Part shown: piece after piece, positions 36,276 through 44,901 of the stretch
Position numbering within the stretch: position 1 is the stretch's first letter
Layout: every line of letters begins with the position of its first letter
Source: CBDBBY01 sp965205055
Lineage (GTDB): Bacteria > Pseudomonadota > Alphaproteobacteria > Rhodobacterales > Rhodobacteraceae
Direction of reading: 5' to 3'
Length of the DNA: 64,000 nt
Assembly: GCA_965205055.1 (NCBI GenBank)
Contig: OZ242030.1
Span: 3,720,001-3,784,000 of the forward strand
Translations under genes and position numbers: made by a program
The notes under the pieces: model-generated
Told to the model about the DNA's origin: nothing
The model's database searches: none
The model's input: the letters and a program-made list of their open reading frames with translations, nothing else

Positions 36276-36899
36276 ATGGATTTTGGGAACGACTGCGCTT
36301 TCGTCGTGATCGACGTGCAGAACGACTTCTGCCCGGGCGGAGCTTTGGAAGTGCCGGACGGCGACGCCGTGGTGGAAAAAATCAACCGGCTCGCGGACAA
36401 ATTCCGGGTGAAGGTGTTCACGCAGGACTGGCACCCTTCCGACCACGCGTCATTCGCTGCCAATCACGCAGGAAAGCAACCCTTCGACACCGTTGACCTC
36501 TCTTACGGAACGCAGGTACTTTGGCCTCGGCACTGCGTGCAGGGAACGCAGGGAGCCGAATTCCATGCGGATCTGAAAACGTCCAAAGCGGACGTGATCG
36601 TCAGGAAAGGATTTCGAGCCGAGATCGACAGCTATTCCGCATTCTTCGAGAACGACCGCGAGACGCCGACCGGCTTGGACGGATACCTCAGGTCGCGCGG
36701 CGTCGGAAAAATCTTCTGCGCCGGTTTGGCCACGGACTTTTGCGTCCGCTATTCCGCAGTCGACGCGGTCCGATTGGGATTCGAAGTCATCTTGATCGAA
36801 GATGCCTGCCGGGCGATCGATCTGGACGGCTCTTTGGGAGCGGCGATGAAAGAAATGCGGGAGCTCGAAGTCGCGATCGAGCAAACGTCGTCCTTGTAG
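36276..36899 (+). CDS. pncA: Nicotinamidase PncA
   Basis: 207 residues. Isochorismatase-fold amidase with catalytic triad D13 (VIDVQNDF), K111 (VRKGF) and C156 (TDFCVRYSA). Metal-binding D51, H53 and H57 are in DWHPSDHASF. It deamidates nicotinamide to nicotinate, which the next gene, pncB, converts to nicotinate mononucleotide: a compact NAD-salvage pair 26 bases apart. Confidence 0.94.
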   Translation: MDFGNDCAFVVIDVQNDFCPGGALEVPDGDAVVEKINRLADKFRVKVFTQDWHPSDHASFAANHAGKQPFDTVDLSYGTQVLWPRHCVQGTQGAEFHADLKTSKADVIVRKGFRAEIDSYSAFFENDRETPTGLDGYLRSRGVGKIFCAGLATDFCVRYSAVDAVRLGFEVILIEDACRAIDLDGSLGAAMKEMRELEVAIEQTSSL

Positions 36900-36925
36900 C
36901 GCGGTCCGGCCGTTCCGTTTCCGAA

Positions 36926-38230
36926 ATGTTCGTGCCGACGGTAGACATCGCTTCGCGAGTCCATGATCACAACTGGAAGATCGACCCGATCATCCGTTCG
37001 CTGATCGATACGGATTTCTACAAGCTCCTGATGTGCCAGTTCGTATTCCGGAACTCGCCGGACGTGGAAGTCGTCTTCAAGCTGATCAACCGGTCCGGCA
37101 AGGTCAAGCTCGCCGAACTCATCGACGAGACGGAGCTCAGGGAGCAGCTGGACCATATCCGATCGTTGCGGCTCTCGCGCGGCGAGTCCACATGGCTTCG
37201 CGGCAACACGTTCTACGGCATCCGGCAGATGTTCCAGCCGGAGTTCATGACTTGGCTCGAGGAGCTCTCGCTCCCGCCGTACGTTCTTGAAAAGCGCGAC
37301 GGGCAATTCGAGTTGACCTTCAAAGGGGCTTGGCCCGAGGTCATGCTTTGGGAAATTCCCGCGCTTGCGGTCGTCATGGAGCTTCGGTCGCGCGCGGTTC
37401 TGCGGTCGATGGGGCGTTTCGAATTGCAGGTCCTGTACGCGCGGGCGATGACGCGGCTATGGGAAAAGATCCAGCGGCTCAACGAGATTGACGGATTGCA
37501 GATCGCCGACTTCGGCACCCGGAGGAGGCATTCGCATCTGTGGCAGGACTGGTGCGTGCAGGCGATGATCGAGGGAATGACGGACAAATTCGTCGGCACG
37601 TCGAACTGCTTGATCGCAATGCGCAGGGAAGTGGAAGCCATCGGCACGAACGCCCATGAACTTGCCATGATTTACGCCGCCTTGGCGGAGAGCGACTCGG
37701 ATCTTCGGCGCGCAGCTTTCAAAATGCTGGCGAAATGGCAAAGCGAGCATTCCGGAAACTTGCTCATCGTGCTTGCCGATACGTTCGGAACGGAGCAATT
37801 CCTTCGGAACGCTCCGGATTGGCTCGCGAAATGGACCGGCGTAAGGATCGATTCCGGCAATCCTGCGGCAATGGCGGAAGCCGCTGTCAATTGGTGGGCC
37901 GAACGCGGGGAAGATGCATCCGAAAAGAGAATCATTTTTTCCGACGGTCTGGATGTGGATTTGATAATTGAGCTGCATCGCCGGTTTTCGGGTCGGGCGA
38001 GGATCAGCTTCGGCTGGGGGACGCTGCTGACGAACGATTTCAGGGACATTTACCCCGATGACGGGCTCGCGCCGTTCTCGCTGGTGTGCAAGGCCGTCAG
38101 CGCGAACGGACGGCCGACGGTCAAGCTGTCGGACAATCCCTTGAAGGAGACGGGACCTGCCGATGAAATCGCTCGTTACAAGAAGGTGTTCGGGGTCGGA
38201 CGCAGGGCGAAGCGCGAACTGATCGTCTAG
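36926..38230 (+). CDS. pncB: Nicotinate phosphoribosyltransferase PncB
   Basis: 434 residues from the ATG at 36926; the open frame continues upstream inside pncA but is not homologous there. Family landmarks: SLIDTDFYKLLMCQFVF near the N terminus, DFGTRRRHS, FVGTSNCLIA with the HE-containing segment GTNAHELAMIYAAL, RIDSGNP, GWGTLLTNDF and KLSDNPLKETGP. It makes nicotinate mononucleotide from nicotinate and PRPP with ATP hydrolysis. Co-directional with pncA. Confidence 0.95.
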   Translation: MFVPTVDIASRVHDHNWKIDPIIRSLIDTDFYKLLMCQFVFRNSPDVEVVFKLINRSGKVKLAELIDETELREQLDHIRSLRLSRGESTWLRGNTFYGIRQMFQPEFMTWLEELSLPPYVLEKRDGQFELTFKGAWPEVMLWEIPALAVVMELRSRAVLRSMGRFELQVLYARAMTRLWEKIQRLNEIDGLQIADFGTRRRHSHLWQDWCVQAMIEGMTDKFVGTSNCLIAMRREVEAIGTNAHELAMIYAALAESDSDLRRAAFKMLAKWQSEHSGNLLIVLADTFGTEQFLRNAPDWLAKWTGVRIDSGNPAAMAEAAVNWWAERGEDASEKRIIFSDGLDVDLIIELHRRFSGRARISFGWGTLLTNDFRDIYPDDGLAPFSLVCKAVSANGRPTVKLSDNPLKETGPADEIARYKKVFGVGRRAKRELIV

Positions 38231-38288
38231 CGTCGGCGGTTCCGCTGCCGGACACTGTGAATTCAAGCCGCCGGCTGGATTGGTCCGC

Positions 38289-38390
38289 CTGTCGCAATTG
38301 CAACACTTCGCTGCGCTTGCACCGCCAAGCTCCGTTCATGCTCCTTCGCCCAACTTCGTCAGCACGGCATCCAAGCGAAGATCCGCTCCG
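38289..38390 (+). repeat. Dispersed repeat, copy A
   Basis: Shares a segment (CAAGCTCC, TTCAT, TCCTTCGCC, GTCAGCA, CATCCAAGCGAAG, CGCTCCG in order) with 43264-43340 in the same orientation. Its first 30 bases (CTGTCGCAATTGCAACACTT) are identical to 45398-45417. The origin is unknown. Copies A and B bracket the envelope-transport operon at 38.9-43.2 kb. Confidence 0.65.
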
Positions 38391-38919
38391 CGGTCCAGCG
38401 CCAGCGAATCATAATAAATCATGCGCAAAGACAGCTTCGTTGTTCTTCAGGAAGGCGTGCCGCCGTTCGGCCTTGAAGCCGACCCGGCGGCCCATTGCCG
38501 CGCTTCTGAGCCTCGTCTGCCCGTGCCGCATGACTTGGATACCTTCTGTATCTCGTGTCGGATCGCTCGAGGTGTCGCTTGAAGCAGATTCACGGGTCGA
38601 TCAGGACCGGATGCGGTCGGTTTTTACCGGTCCACTGAGATTCATAAGTTCAGGCGGCTATCAAGCCTGATAAATATGTGGATTTCATCGTGTCAGCGTC
38701 TGGGAACAACTTTGCGGCAACAGTTGCCGCTGCCCTGAAAAACGCAAGACCTATCCCGAGCAACTCGCCAAAGTTCTGTCCTCCCCAAACCAGAACGACG
38801 AGCCTAAGCCGCTACGTGTAAGTCACCGATCAACCACGAAAGAACCGCCGCCGAAGGGTTGGAATCTCCAAGCCCTCAATCGTCCGCGAAGCCCGAGAAC
38901 TCCAACTCCAATACGGTGC
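38391..38919. other. Intergenic between repeat A and DUF2141 gene
   Basis: About 530 bases with no recognisable gene. Protein-like snatches in shifting frames suggest decayed sequence, but I could not assign a family. Confidence 0.4.
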
Positions 38920-39354
38920 TCAATATTGAAGCAACACTTCGACGATAACGTCCTCCGCCGCAATGTCCAATGCACTATCATTGAAGCTTGGAGGCCCTCC
39001 CATCGCGCTCGGGTTGTTGGAAAACCCATAGCCTTCTACGGGTATATCGAACGCCCCGACATCCAGCTCTGAGTTTCCGTTTTGGTCATGTATCAGCGCA
39101 ACGGCATACCGACCTGGATCCAGCGGTATCGTGATCGAGACATCCTCTTTGACCTGCGAAAGATCAAGATACCCATTCGTGACGGCGCTGTCGTAATCCG
39201 CTGGGAAAGCGCGGTGATCATCGAATACCGCGTAGAGAATTGCGCCTTCCCGGCTTTCAAGACCCAAGACGCGAACAGTCAGCTCTGTTGCGTATGCGAC
39301 CGGCGAAGACAAAAGCGTGACCAGCGCTGTCAGCAGGAAGAAAATTATTCTCAT
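38920..39354 (-). CDS. DUF2141-family exported protein
   Basis: 144 residues. A signal peptide (MRIIFFLLTALVTLLSSPVAYA, cut probably after AYA) is followed by a beta-rich domain with LTVRVLGLESREGAILYAVFD, PGRYAVALIHDQNGNSELD and GYGFSNNP, the features of DUF2141. Function is unknown for the family; it is exported and probably periplasmic. It is the last gene of a five-gene minus-strand operon and overlaps the preceding gene by 4 bases, so it likely works with the ABC/LolA-like system encoded there. Confidence 0.82.
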   Translation of the reverse strand: MRIIFFLLTALVTLLSSPVAYATELTVRVLGLESREGAILYAVFDDHRAFPADYDSAVTNGYLDLSQVKEDVSITIPLDPGRYAVALIHDQNGNSELDVGAFDIPVEGYGFSNNPSAMGGPPSFNDSALDIAAEDVIVEVLLQY

Positions 39355-40457
39355 AGGTCGTGCCTCACTTCCAGAAAAACTGAAGGATCCGATGTGCGAA
39401 ACTCGCTGTCTGACGTCCCAAAACTCCAGTCGCCCCCAAAATCGACAGAAAAGCGGTCTTTGCTCAGCTGTCCGCCGATGCGAAGATTCGTGGAGTGATC
39501 GTCCCAGCTATGCACAGCACTTGAAAAACCATCCACTGCACCGAAGCTGCGCTGCGCCGACAGGCCGATGTAGTTTTGGCGCATGTAGGGTAGCGACCCG
39601 AAGCCACGCCCAAGGCTTGACCATTCCTGATCCGTCAGCCCTGTCCCGTCGTGGAAGGCTTCTAGCGTCAGCGTCAATTCCGGTTCCGCTGGCGGATTGA
39701 TCACCATGCCGAGCGCAAGTTGCGGGTACCACGTGTTCTCGGCACGCTGCAAGTCCTCGGCAAGCGCAAGTGCAAACATCTTATCGGCACGCCTCACATC
39801 TTGCTGTAGAACCGCTGACCCATAGATCAGCGCGAAGTCATTCAGTGCACGCGTGGCAGAGATGCCAGCGCTGAAAGTGTCTCTCGCGCCAGATGCGTAT
39901 CTCAATGCCACGGCATAATCGAGATCGCCTGTCAGACCTTCACGGCTGAGCACCACCTGCTCTAAACCCAGATTTGCGCCATCTGGATCATTCTCGAAAT
40001 CTCGGCTTAGAACCAAGCGCGTCGTGCCGCTGCTGCGAAAACGGGCCAAGGAAACCAAAGGAAGACCCGCCAAAGTTCCGGAGCTGTCCCGGATGTCGAA
40101 GTTTAGGCGGCCGGATTGTATGACGTCGAGTGGGCGGAAGAAATGCGACTTGTCATAGGCGATGATCGCTTTGCCCAATGAGAGCGTTGTCGTAGCCGAC
40201 AGGTCACTGCGATAGAACGCCTCTTGCAGCTCGAGATCGGGGTCGTCCTCATCCAAGGTGAAACGCAGCTTCAACTCGAAGGGATCGCACCAATATTGGC
40301 CGGTGATGAAAAACGATGCAGCGCTTTGCCCGTTGTTTTCATAACTCAGCTCAGAGCCTAGACGTCCTGTGAAGCAGGCTTGCTTGGCACTGACTTGCGC
40401 AGTGCTCGCGAGCGCAAGAAGAATCGGCAAGAAAGGCGAGGTTGGAGCACGCATCAT
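39351..40457 (-). CDS. Predicted outer-membrane beta-barrel protein
   Basis: 368 residues. A signal peptide (FLPILLALASTAQVSA, cut after VSA) is followed by many short alternating amphipathic strands (such as LNFDIRDSSG, TRLVLSRDFE, YAVALRYASG), ending in SVFLEVRHDL with an odd-even aromatic/hydrophobic pattern. This suggests an outer-membrane barrel, although the final residue is not the usual Phe. It overlaps its neighbours by 4 bases on both sides. I do not recognise a named family. Within the operon it is the natural outer-membrane partner of the LolA-like protein. Confidence 0.6.
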   Translation of the reverse strand: MMRAPTSPFLPILLALASTAQVSAKQACFTGRLGSELSYENNGQSAASFFITGQYWCDPFELKLRFTLDEDDPDLELQEAFYRSDLSATTTLSLGKAIIAYDKSHFFRPLDVIQSGRLNFDIRDSSGTLAGLPLVSLARFRSSGTTRLVLSRDFENDPDGANLGLEQVVLSREGLTGDLDYAVALRYASGARDTFSAGISATRALNDFALIYGSAVLQQDVRRADKMFALALAEDLQRAENTWYPQLALGMVINPPAEPELTLTLEAFHDGTGLTDQEWSSLGRGFGSLPYMRQNYIGLSAQRSFGAVDGFSSAVHSWDDHSTNLRIGGQLSKDRFSVDFGGDWSFGTSDSEFRTSDPSVFLEVRHDL

Positions 40458-41179
40458 CTTTGGATTGCATTAGGAGTAAAATGTCCGTTGGCGAAGCGTT
40501 GGCTTTCGATCCGCTCAATCATGAGGCGGGTCTCGTTGCCTTGCGAGGATCGGAAGGTGATCTCTGCTACGCCGTCGATTGCGTCGCTACCGAACGGAAT
40601 GCGCTGCACTGCTCCGAACTCCGCAGTTCGGAGCAGCTTGCCGCTGGTCAGGAAATACTCAGCGTATACAGGCGCAAAACTGCTTGGATTAACAAAGAGC
40701 TCTATTGTCCTGAACGTGCTCGATCGGCTCTTGGCTACAAGCCGAAGCTTCGTCAGATTTTTGCCGTCTCGCGTTGCGTTGGACTGTCTTTCCACACGGT
40801 ATTGATCCGCAAACCGAAGCTGGGTGATGTCACCAACCACGGTCTCGCCTCTCAGGCTTTGGATCTTGGGGATGCGAATCGTGCGCCGCGAGCCCGGGAC
40901 AAAGAGCCAAAGTCCGTTTGGTGTGTAGAGGTATTTTTCGCCCCGTTTTCCGCTCGACACAATGGTCGCGAGGGAACTTCCCTTGCCATCTTGGTCAGAG
41001 GAGAAGCGAGTGGTCGTGCCATCGCTGGTGCGGATCAAAAAGCTGACCGTCACCTCAGCCGAGGGCAGCCGAAGCGCATCGATCTCTTTCAGAATATCGG
41101 CGAACCCCGCCTGTGCCGACAAAAACAAAAAGCTCACCAAGGCAATCGGAGGTCGAAAAACCAAGGTCATCTTCTTCAT
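40454..41179 (-). CDS. LolA-like outer-membrane lipoprotein-sorting protein
   Basis: 241 residues. A signal peptide (VSFLFLSAQAGFA) is followed by a LolA/LolB-type half-barrel: VTVSFLIRTSDG, KYLYTPNGLWLFVPGSRRTIRIP, and LRLVAKSRSSTFRTIELFVN...PVYAEYFLTSGKLLRTAEF. This matches the LolA_like family of outer-membrane lipoprotein-sorting proteins. It sits directly downstream of an FtsX/LolC-type permease (4-base overlap), so it is probably the periplasmic acceptor for substrate extracted by the ABC transporter. Substrate (lipoprotein or lipid) is unknown. Confidence 0.75.
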   Translation of the reverse strand: MKKMTLVFRPPIALVSFLFLSAQAGFADILKEIDALRLPSAEVTVSFLIRTSDGTTTRFSSDQDGKGSSLATIVSSGKRGEKYLYTPNGLWLFVPGSRRTIRIPKIQSLRGETVVGDITQLRFADQYRVERQSNATRDGKNLTKLRLVAKSRSSTFRTIELFVNPSSFAPVYAEYFLTSGKLLRTAEFGAVQRIPFGSDAIDGVAEITFRSSQGNETRLMIERIESQRFANGHFTPNAIQR

Positions 41180-42402
41180 CCTTCTACCAGTTCTGTGATC
41201 TTTCGCTTTGCCAGGGCTCGAACCGTCAGCAGTGCCGCGAGGGCTGAAATTGCGGCCACAGTTGCTGCAATGCCGGCTGCAAACACCGAATCCCAGAAGA
41301 TCAGTAGAGGCACCTCGGCGTTCTGTCCGGGCGGGGGAGGGAGCATGATGTCTGCGCTGTCGAGGTAGCTGACCAGGCCAAAGGAAATTGCCAGACCAAT
41401 AGCGCAGCCCACAACGCTCAAGATCGTACCCTCGAAAAGAAATATCCCTGCGATGGCCTTTTTTTTCATGCCCAAGGCCCGCAAGACCCCAAGCTGAGCT
41501 CTTCTCTCAAGTATCGAGGCGCTGATTGCGCTCAACAAGGAAATGAAAATCACAAGCGAGAGAATTCCGCTGAGCACACTGAATTGCGCCAGATTAGAGC
41601 GTCGAATTTGGTCAAAGATAGGTTCGACCTCTCGCCAGGTTCGCACTACAAACGGTGGCTCCAAGCGCTCATTGAGCTTGGATGCGACAGCTGAGACATC
41701 TTCCATTGATTCGTCATATATGACGATGCGCGAGACATCCTCTGTATCAAGCAAGAATTGCATGTTTTCCAGCGGCATTTCGACGAACACTGCGTCGCTG
41801 AAGCGGTTGCCTGTCGAAACGATCCCGACAACGGCCAGGTCAATCGCATTAATCGCGTTCTGCTTCGTGGTCGCGAGCAGGGTTACCGCATCGCCAACCT
41901 GCAGGGAAAGCTGCTCCGCAAGCGTCTGGCCGATGGTGGCGCGAAATTCCTCTGCTCTACTGTTGCGCAGGCTCTTCCCTTCAATCACAGGAGCAACCGT
42001 TCGTCGAAGCCGCGTATCTGCGCCGACGTCAATCCCAAGTCCCGAGAATGGCACCGTTTTTCGACCGTTCGACGCGAGTCCGCCGGTATTCAATTCGGCG
42101 AATTTCTGCACCGATGCACCCGCAAACATCGCGTTGATACGCGCCTGCTGCTCCGGGGATATTGTGTGATCTATCCCGCCATCCGTATACCCTTTGAACT
42201 GCTCGGGCTGTCCGATTTGGATATGACCCGTACCGCCATACACAATTCCAAATTGCAATCCATAGAGGCTGCCCTGTATGAAGCCGATCAGTAAATGCGC
42301 CGAAAGCGTTGCCGTCGCGATTATCATGATTACAGGGAGAGACTTGGACGATCGTCGCAGGATGCCTTTCGCAGCGAGATTGACGAGTTCAAACATTGGC
42401 AT
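41176..42402 (-). CDS. FtsX/LolC-type ABC transporter permease
   Basis: About 408 residues from the ATG at 42402 (MPMFELVNLAAKG); an ATG at 42396 is equally possible. One membrane segment near the N terminus (SLPVIMIIATATLSAHLLIGF) is followed by a large periplasmic MacB-PCD-type domain and three C-terminal membrane segments (LSVLSGILSLVIFISLLSAIS, FLFEGTILSVVGCAIGLAIS, VFAAGIAATVAAISALAAL), with the FtsX-type loop ERRAQLGVLRALGMKK. This is the type VII (mechanotransmission) ABC topology of LolC/E and MacB. It overlaps the ATPase gene by 14 bases. It probably extracts a lipophilic substrate towards the LolA-like protein. Confidence 0.85.
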   Translation of the reverse strand: MPMFELVNLAAKGILRRSSKSLPVIMIIATATLSAHLLIGFIQGSLYGLQFGIVYGGTGHIQIGQPEQFKGYTDGGIDHTISPEQQARINAMFAGASVQKFAELNTGGLASNGRKTVPFSGLGIDVGADTRLRRTVAPVIEGKSLRNSRAEEFRATIGQTLAEQLSLQVGDAVTLLATTKQNAINAIDLAVVGIVSTGNRFSDAVFVEMPLENMQFLLDTEDVSRIVIYDESMEDVSAVASKLNERLEPPFVVRTWREVEPIFDQIRRSNLAQFSVLSGILSLVIFISLLSAISASILERRAQLGVLRALGMKKKAIAGIFLFEGTILSVVGCAIGLAISFGLVSYLDSADIMLPPPPGQNAEVPLLIFWDSVFAAGIAATVAAISALAALLTVRALAKRKITELVEG

Positions 42403-43054
42403 CAAGACTGAGAACGCGATCCGATGCCGCGAGCACCTTGGCGTCATGGGACGCCACCACAATCGTTAGCCTTCTTTTTTCGATCAACCCGCGGAACAGA
42501 GAAATCATGTGGTCGCGGTTCTCATCGTCGAGGCTTGACGTCGGCTCGTCGGCAAGAAGCAATGCCTTCATTCCGGCGATCGCCCGCGCAACCGCAACGC
42601 GCTGCCTTTGCCCGCCGGAAAGCTGTTCCGGGAGATGATCTGCACGGTCGGACAAACTCAACTCTACAAGCAGATCTGCTGCTATGTCACGTTTCTGGCG
42701 CGAAGACAGAGAGCTGTCATGGAGCGATAAAGTGATGTTTTCTAAGGCTGTCAGTTCTGGGATAAGATGCGAGCGCTGAAAAACAAAGCCGATCTCTTCT
42801 CGCCTTAACGCCTCTCGTCTGGCTGGGCTCGCGTCCGAGATCACTTCCGAGTGAAAGGCGATCTCGCCCCCGTCAATCTCGTCAAAACCAGCTGCCAGGT
42901 TCAGGACCGTACTCTTGCCGACCCCAGACCGCCCGGAAATGGCAAAGAGCGTTGATTCCGGCACATCAAATGACAGGTCGCTCAGCACAAGAAGGCTGCG
43001 TCCGCCATCTCGATAGGATTTGCTCACATCGCGATATGTCAAGACAGCACTCAT
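42389..43054 (-). CDS. LolD/MacB-type ABC transporter ATPase
   Basis: 221 residues, one nucleotide-binding domain: Walker A GRSGVGKST, signature QLSGGQRQRVAVARA, Walker B ALLLADEPTSSLDDEN and H-loop VVASHD. Typical of LolD/FtsE-like ATPases that pair with FtsX/LolC permeases, which is what follows. Its ATG overlaps the stop of a short truncated upstream frame (ATGA at 43051-43054), suggesting the operon once started further upstream. Confidence 0.9.
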   Translation of the reverse strand: MSAVLTYRDVSKSYRDGGRSLLVLSDLSFDVPESTLFAISGRSGVGKSTVLNLAAGFDEIDGGEIAFHSEVISDASPARREALRREEIGFVFQRSHLIPELTALENITLSLHDSSLSSRQKRDIAADLLVELSLSDRADHLPEQLSGGQRQRVAVARAIAGMKALLLADEPTSSLDDENRDHMISLFRGLIEKRRLTIVVASHDAKVLAASDRVLSLDANV

Positions 43055-43236
43055 TGGACCCCAATCTGATGTGGTTCAAGTCGAGGCGTTCGGTGTTGCC
43101 GCGCCTCAGGCAGCGTTTCAAACCATTGGTTGAAGGCTGCGTACCGCTTCTTGCTGTCGAGAAGCACAGGAGGTGCGTCGATGTCCAAGCTGCGCCCAAC
43201 ATGTAGACGCGTGACGAGTTCGATATCCTGCTGCAT
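43051..43236 (-). pseudogene. Truncated gene end coupled to ABC ATPase gene
   Basis: A 61-codon frame (MQQDIELVTRLHVGRSLD...EPHQIGVQ) whose stop overlaps the ATPase start in the way functional operon genes do. Protein-like composition and the coupling suggest it is the C-terminal remainder of a first operon gene cut by the rearrangement marked by repeat B just upstream. It could instead be a real small protein. Family not recognised. Confidence 0.4.
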
Positions 43237-43263
43237 CGTGTTCTCCCAAAGCCAAGCCCACGC

Positions 43264-43340
43264 CGCCGCGCTCCCCAAGCTCCCTTCATAGTCCTTCGCC
43301 AGACGTCAGCAGCGCTACATCCAAGCGAAGGTTCGCTCCG
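43264..43340 (+). repeat. Dispersed repeat, copy B
   Basis: Direct repeat of copy A (38310-38390), about 80 percent alike by eye, with shared blocks CCAAGCTCC, TCCTTCGCC, GTCAGCA and ATCCAAGCGAAG. It forms the right border of the envelope-transport operon. Confidence 0.6.
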
Positions 43341-43493
43341 GATAGGTTTTTCCCGGACCTGCCGCCGATGCGAAAGCGCGAGGCGACAAAAGCGCATTTT
43401 CAGGAACGAATGCGCTCGGCACCGCCGCGGATTGAGAATTCGGCGCGCGGATTGCGGAGCAAAATGCAATGGGCAAAGCGAATTCAGTTGCGA

Positions 43494-43745
43494 ATCGATG
43501 ACCGCGACCGGATTCATGATGCCTTCCGGATTCAGCGCGGACTTGCTTCGCCGCATCGCGGCGACGAATGCCGGATCACCGTGCTTCGCCAGCTCCAGGG
43601 CGTTCGCCCTGCAGACGCCGTGTTCCGCAGAGAGCGAACCGTCGCATTCGCGCACCAATCCGAAGACGGCCTGCCTTATCTTTCCCCCGCCGGGTGGAGG
43701 AAACACGTTGTAATGCAGGTTCCCGTCGCCGACATTGTCAGTGCT
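43494..43745 (-). pseudogene. FAD-linked oxidase C-terminal fragment
   Basis: About 84 codons match the C-terminal end of a GlcD/D-lactate-dehydrogenase-type FAD oxidase: VGDGNLHYNVFPPPGG, then DGSLSAEHGVCRANALELAK and ALNPEGIMNPVAVI. The upstream three quarters of the gene are gone; the frame runs directly into the ISKra4 copy at 43.75 kb, which probably cut it. A variant CR replaces the usual IGRxK after SAEHG. Not functional. Confidence 0.75.
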
Positions 43746-43749
43746 AAAG

Positions 43750-44421
43750 TAAAATTCGCCAGTTTTGCGCTTTCGCGCCTCGTCCGATTTCGGCGGTCCG
43801 AGGGTTTCAATCCTGGCCTGCACGGTTCAGCATGGGCTGGTTCCAGAGGCGGTTGCCGAAGACCAGCGAGGCGAAGGCCATCGCCTGCTTCACGGCCGAC
43901 AGTCTGGACCCGAAGACTGGAGAGGCGCGGAAGGACAAGACCGGCGCCTGCCCGCGGCAGGTCACGCTCCAGAACGGCGTGCTCGAGACCGAGTAGGAGG
44001 TGGTTCTGTCCGACGGGGCGCTCTGGATCCGCAAGGCCTGCGAGGAGATTCTTGCCGGACGGAAAGTTATCTTCATCCTCGACCTGTTCCATGCCCTCCA
44101 ATATGCGGACGCCGCTGTGAAAGCCGTGACGCCAGTTTGAAGCGGTCGCGACCTGCATCCGCACCTACGGGACCAACAAGGACCGAATGCGCTGCGATCT
44201 TTGCCGGACGCTCGGACTGCCGGTCGGATCCGGCGTCGTGGAAAGCGCCTGTAAGCAGATCGTCGGCAGCCGATTCAAAGGAGCCGGACGCCACTGGTCG
44301 AAGGCCGGAGCCAACGCCTTGTTCGCCGTCAAATGCTGCTTCAAGAACAACCGCTGGCCCGACTTCCTCGATTGGAGGGCTTGTAGCGTCGCCGCCTGAC
44401 CAAAAAACCGTGAGACGCACC
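43750..44421 (+). pseudogene. ISKra4-family transposase remnant (copy 2, best preserved)
   Basis: Readable pieces in order: AIACFTADSLDPKTGEARKD, an in-frame TAG, VVLSDGALWIRKACEEIL, VIFILDLFHALQYADAA, a frameshift, then LPVGSGVVESACKQIVGSRF and GAGRHWSKAGANALFAVKCC with RWPDFLDWRAC and the stop near 44400. The middle of the protein is deleted. The right terminal repeat ends GAGACGCACCC at 44421. The first 100 bases (TTTCGCGCC, GTCCGATTTCGGCG, TCCGAGGGTT, CGGTTCAGCATG) recur inverted at 59.9-60.0 kb. This copy lets the other four fragments be recognised. Confidence 0.8.
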
Positions 44422-44454
44422 CCAATTGATGCAGCGCGGCGGCACTTGCGTTGG

Positions 44455-44901
44455 TCAATTCTGATATTTGATGAAAGGCGTAAGATTTGCAATCCGGTCG
44501 TAGAGTTTGCGGGCTTCGTGATTGTAATCCTGAGTCAGCCAATAGACCGACGGCGCCCCGTCCTTCGCCGCTTGTGAATAAACTGCTTCAATCAACTTTC
44601 GGCCAACGCCATGCCCTCGAACCGACGGATCCGCGAACAGATCTTGGAGATAACAAACACGTTCCAGACGCCAGCAATGCGCATGATAAAGATAATGGAC
44701 TATGCCAACCGCCCGACTGTCGGTCTCCGCAATGAAACCCGAGGGCATCCAAGGATCGTCCGACAGCAGGCGCTTGAAGGTGGAAGCGTACACTTCATCG
44801 GATACGCTGGTTTCATAGAAGTCGAGATACCCGGTCCAAAGCTTCTTCCATTGTGCCTCGTCCGGCTGCTCAACAGGTCGAATTGCTATAGGTGGATTCA
44901 T
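44455..44901 (-). CDS. GNAT-family acetyltransferase
   Basis: 148 residues from the ATG at 44901 (GAGG upstream); a longer frame starts at 44949. GNAT core: IAIRPVEQPDEAQWKKLW, GFIAETDSRAVGIVHYLYH, YLQDLFADPSVRGHGVGRKL (acetyl-CoA loop RGHGVG) and VYWLTQDYNHEARKLYDRI. The pattern is that of small diamine/amino-acid N-acetyltransferases; substrate unknown. It lies alone between an ISKra4 remnant and a gene-poor stretch. Confidence 0.85.
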   Translation of the reverse strand: MNPPIAIRPVEQPDEAQWKKLWTGYLDFYETSVSDEVYASTFKRLLSDDPWMPSGFIAETDSRAVGIVHYLYHAHCWRLERVCYLQDLFADPSVRGHGVGRKLIEAVYSQAAKDGAPSVYWLTQDYNHEARKLYDRIANLTPFIKYQN

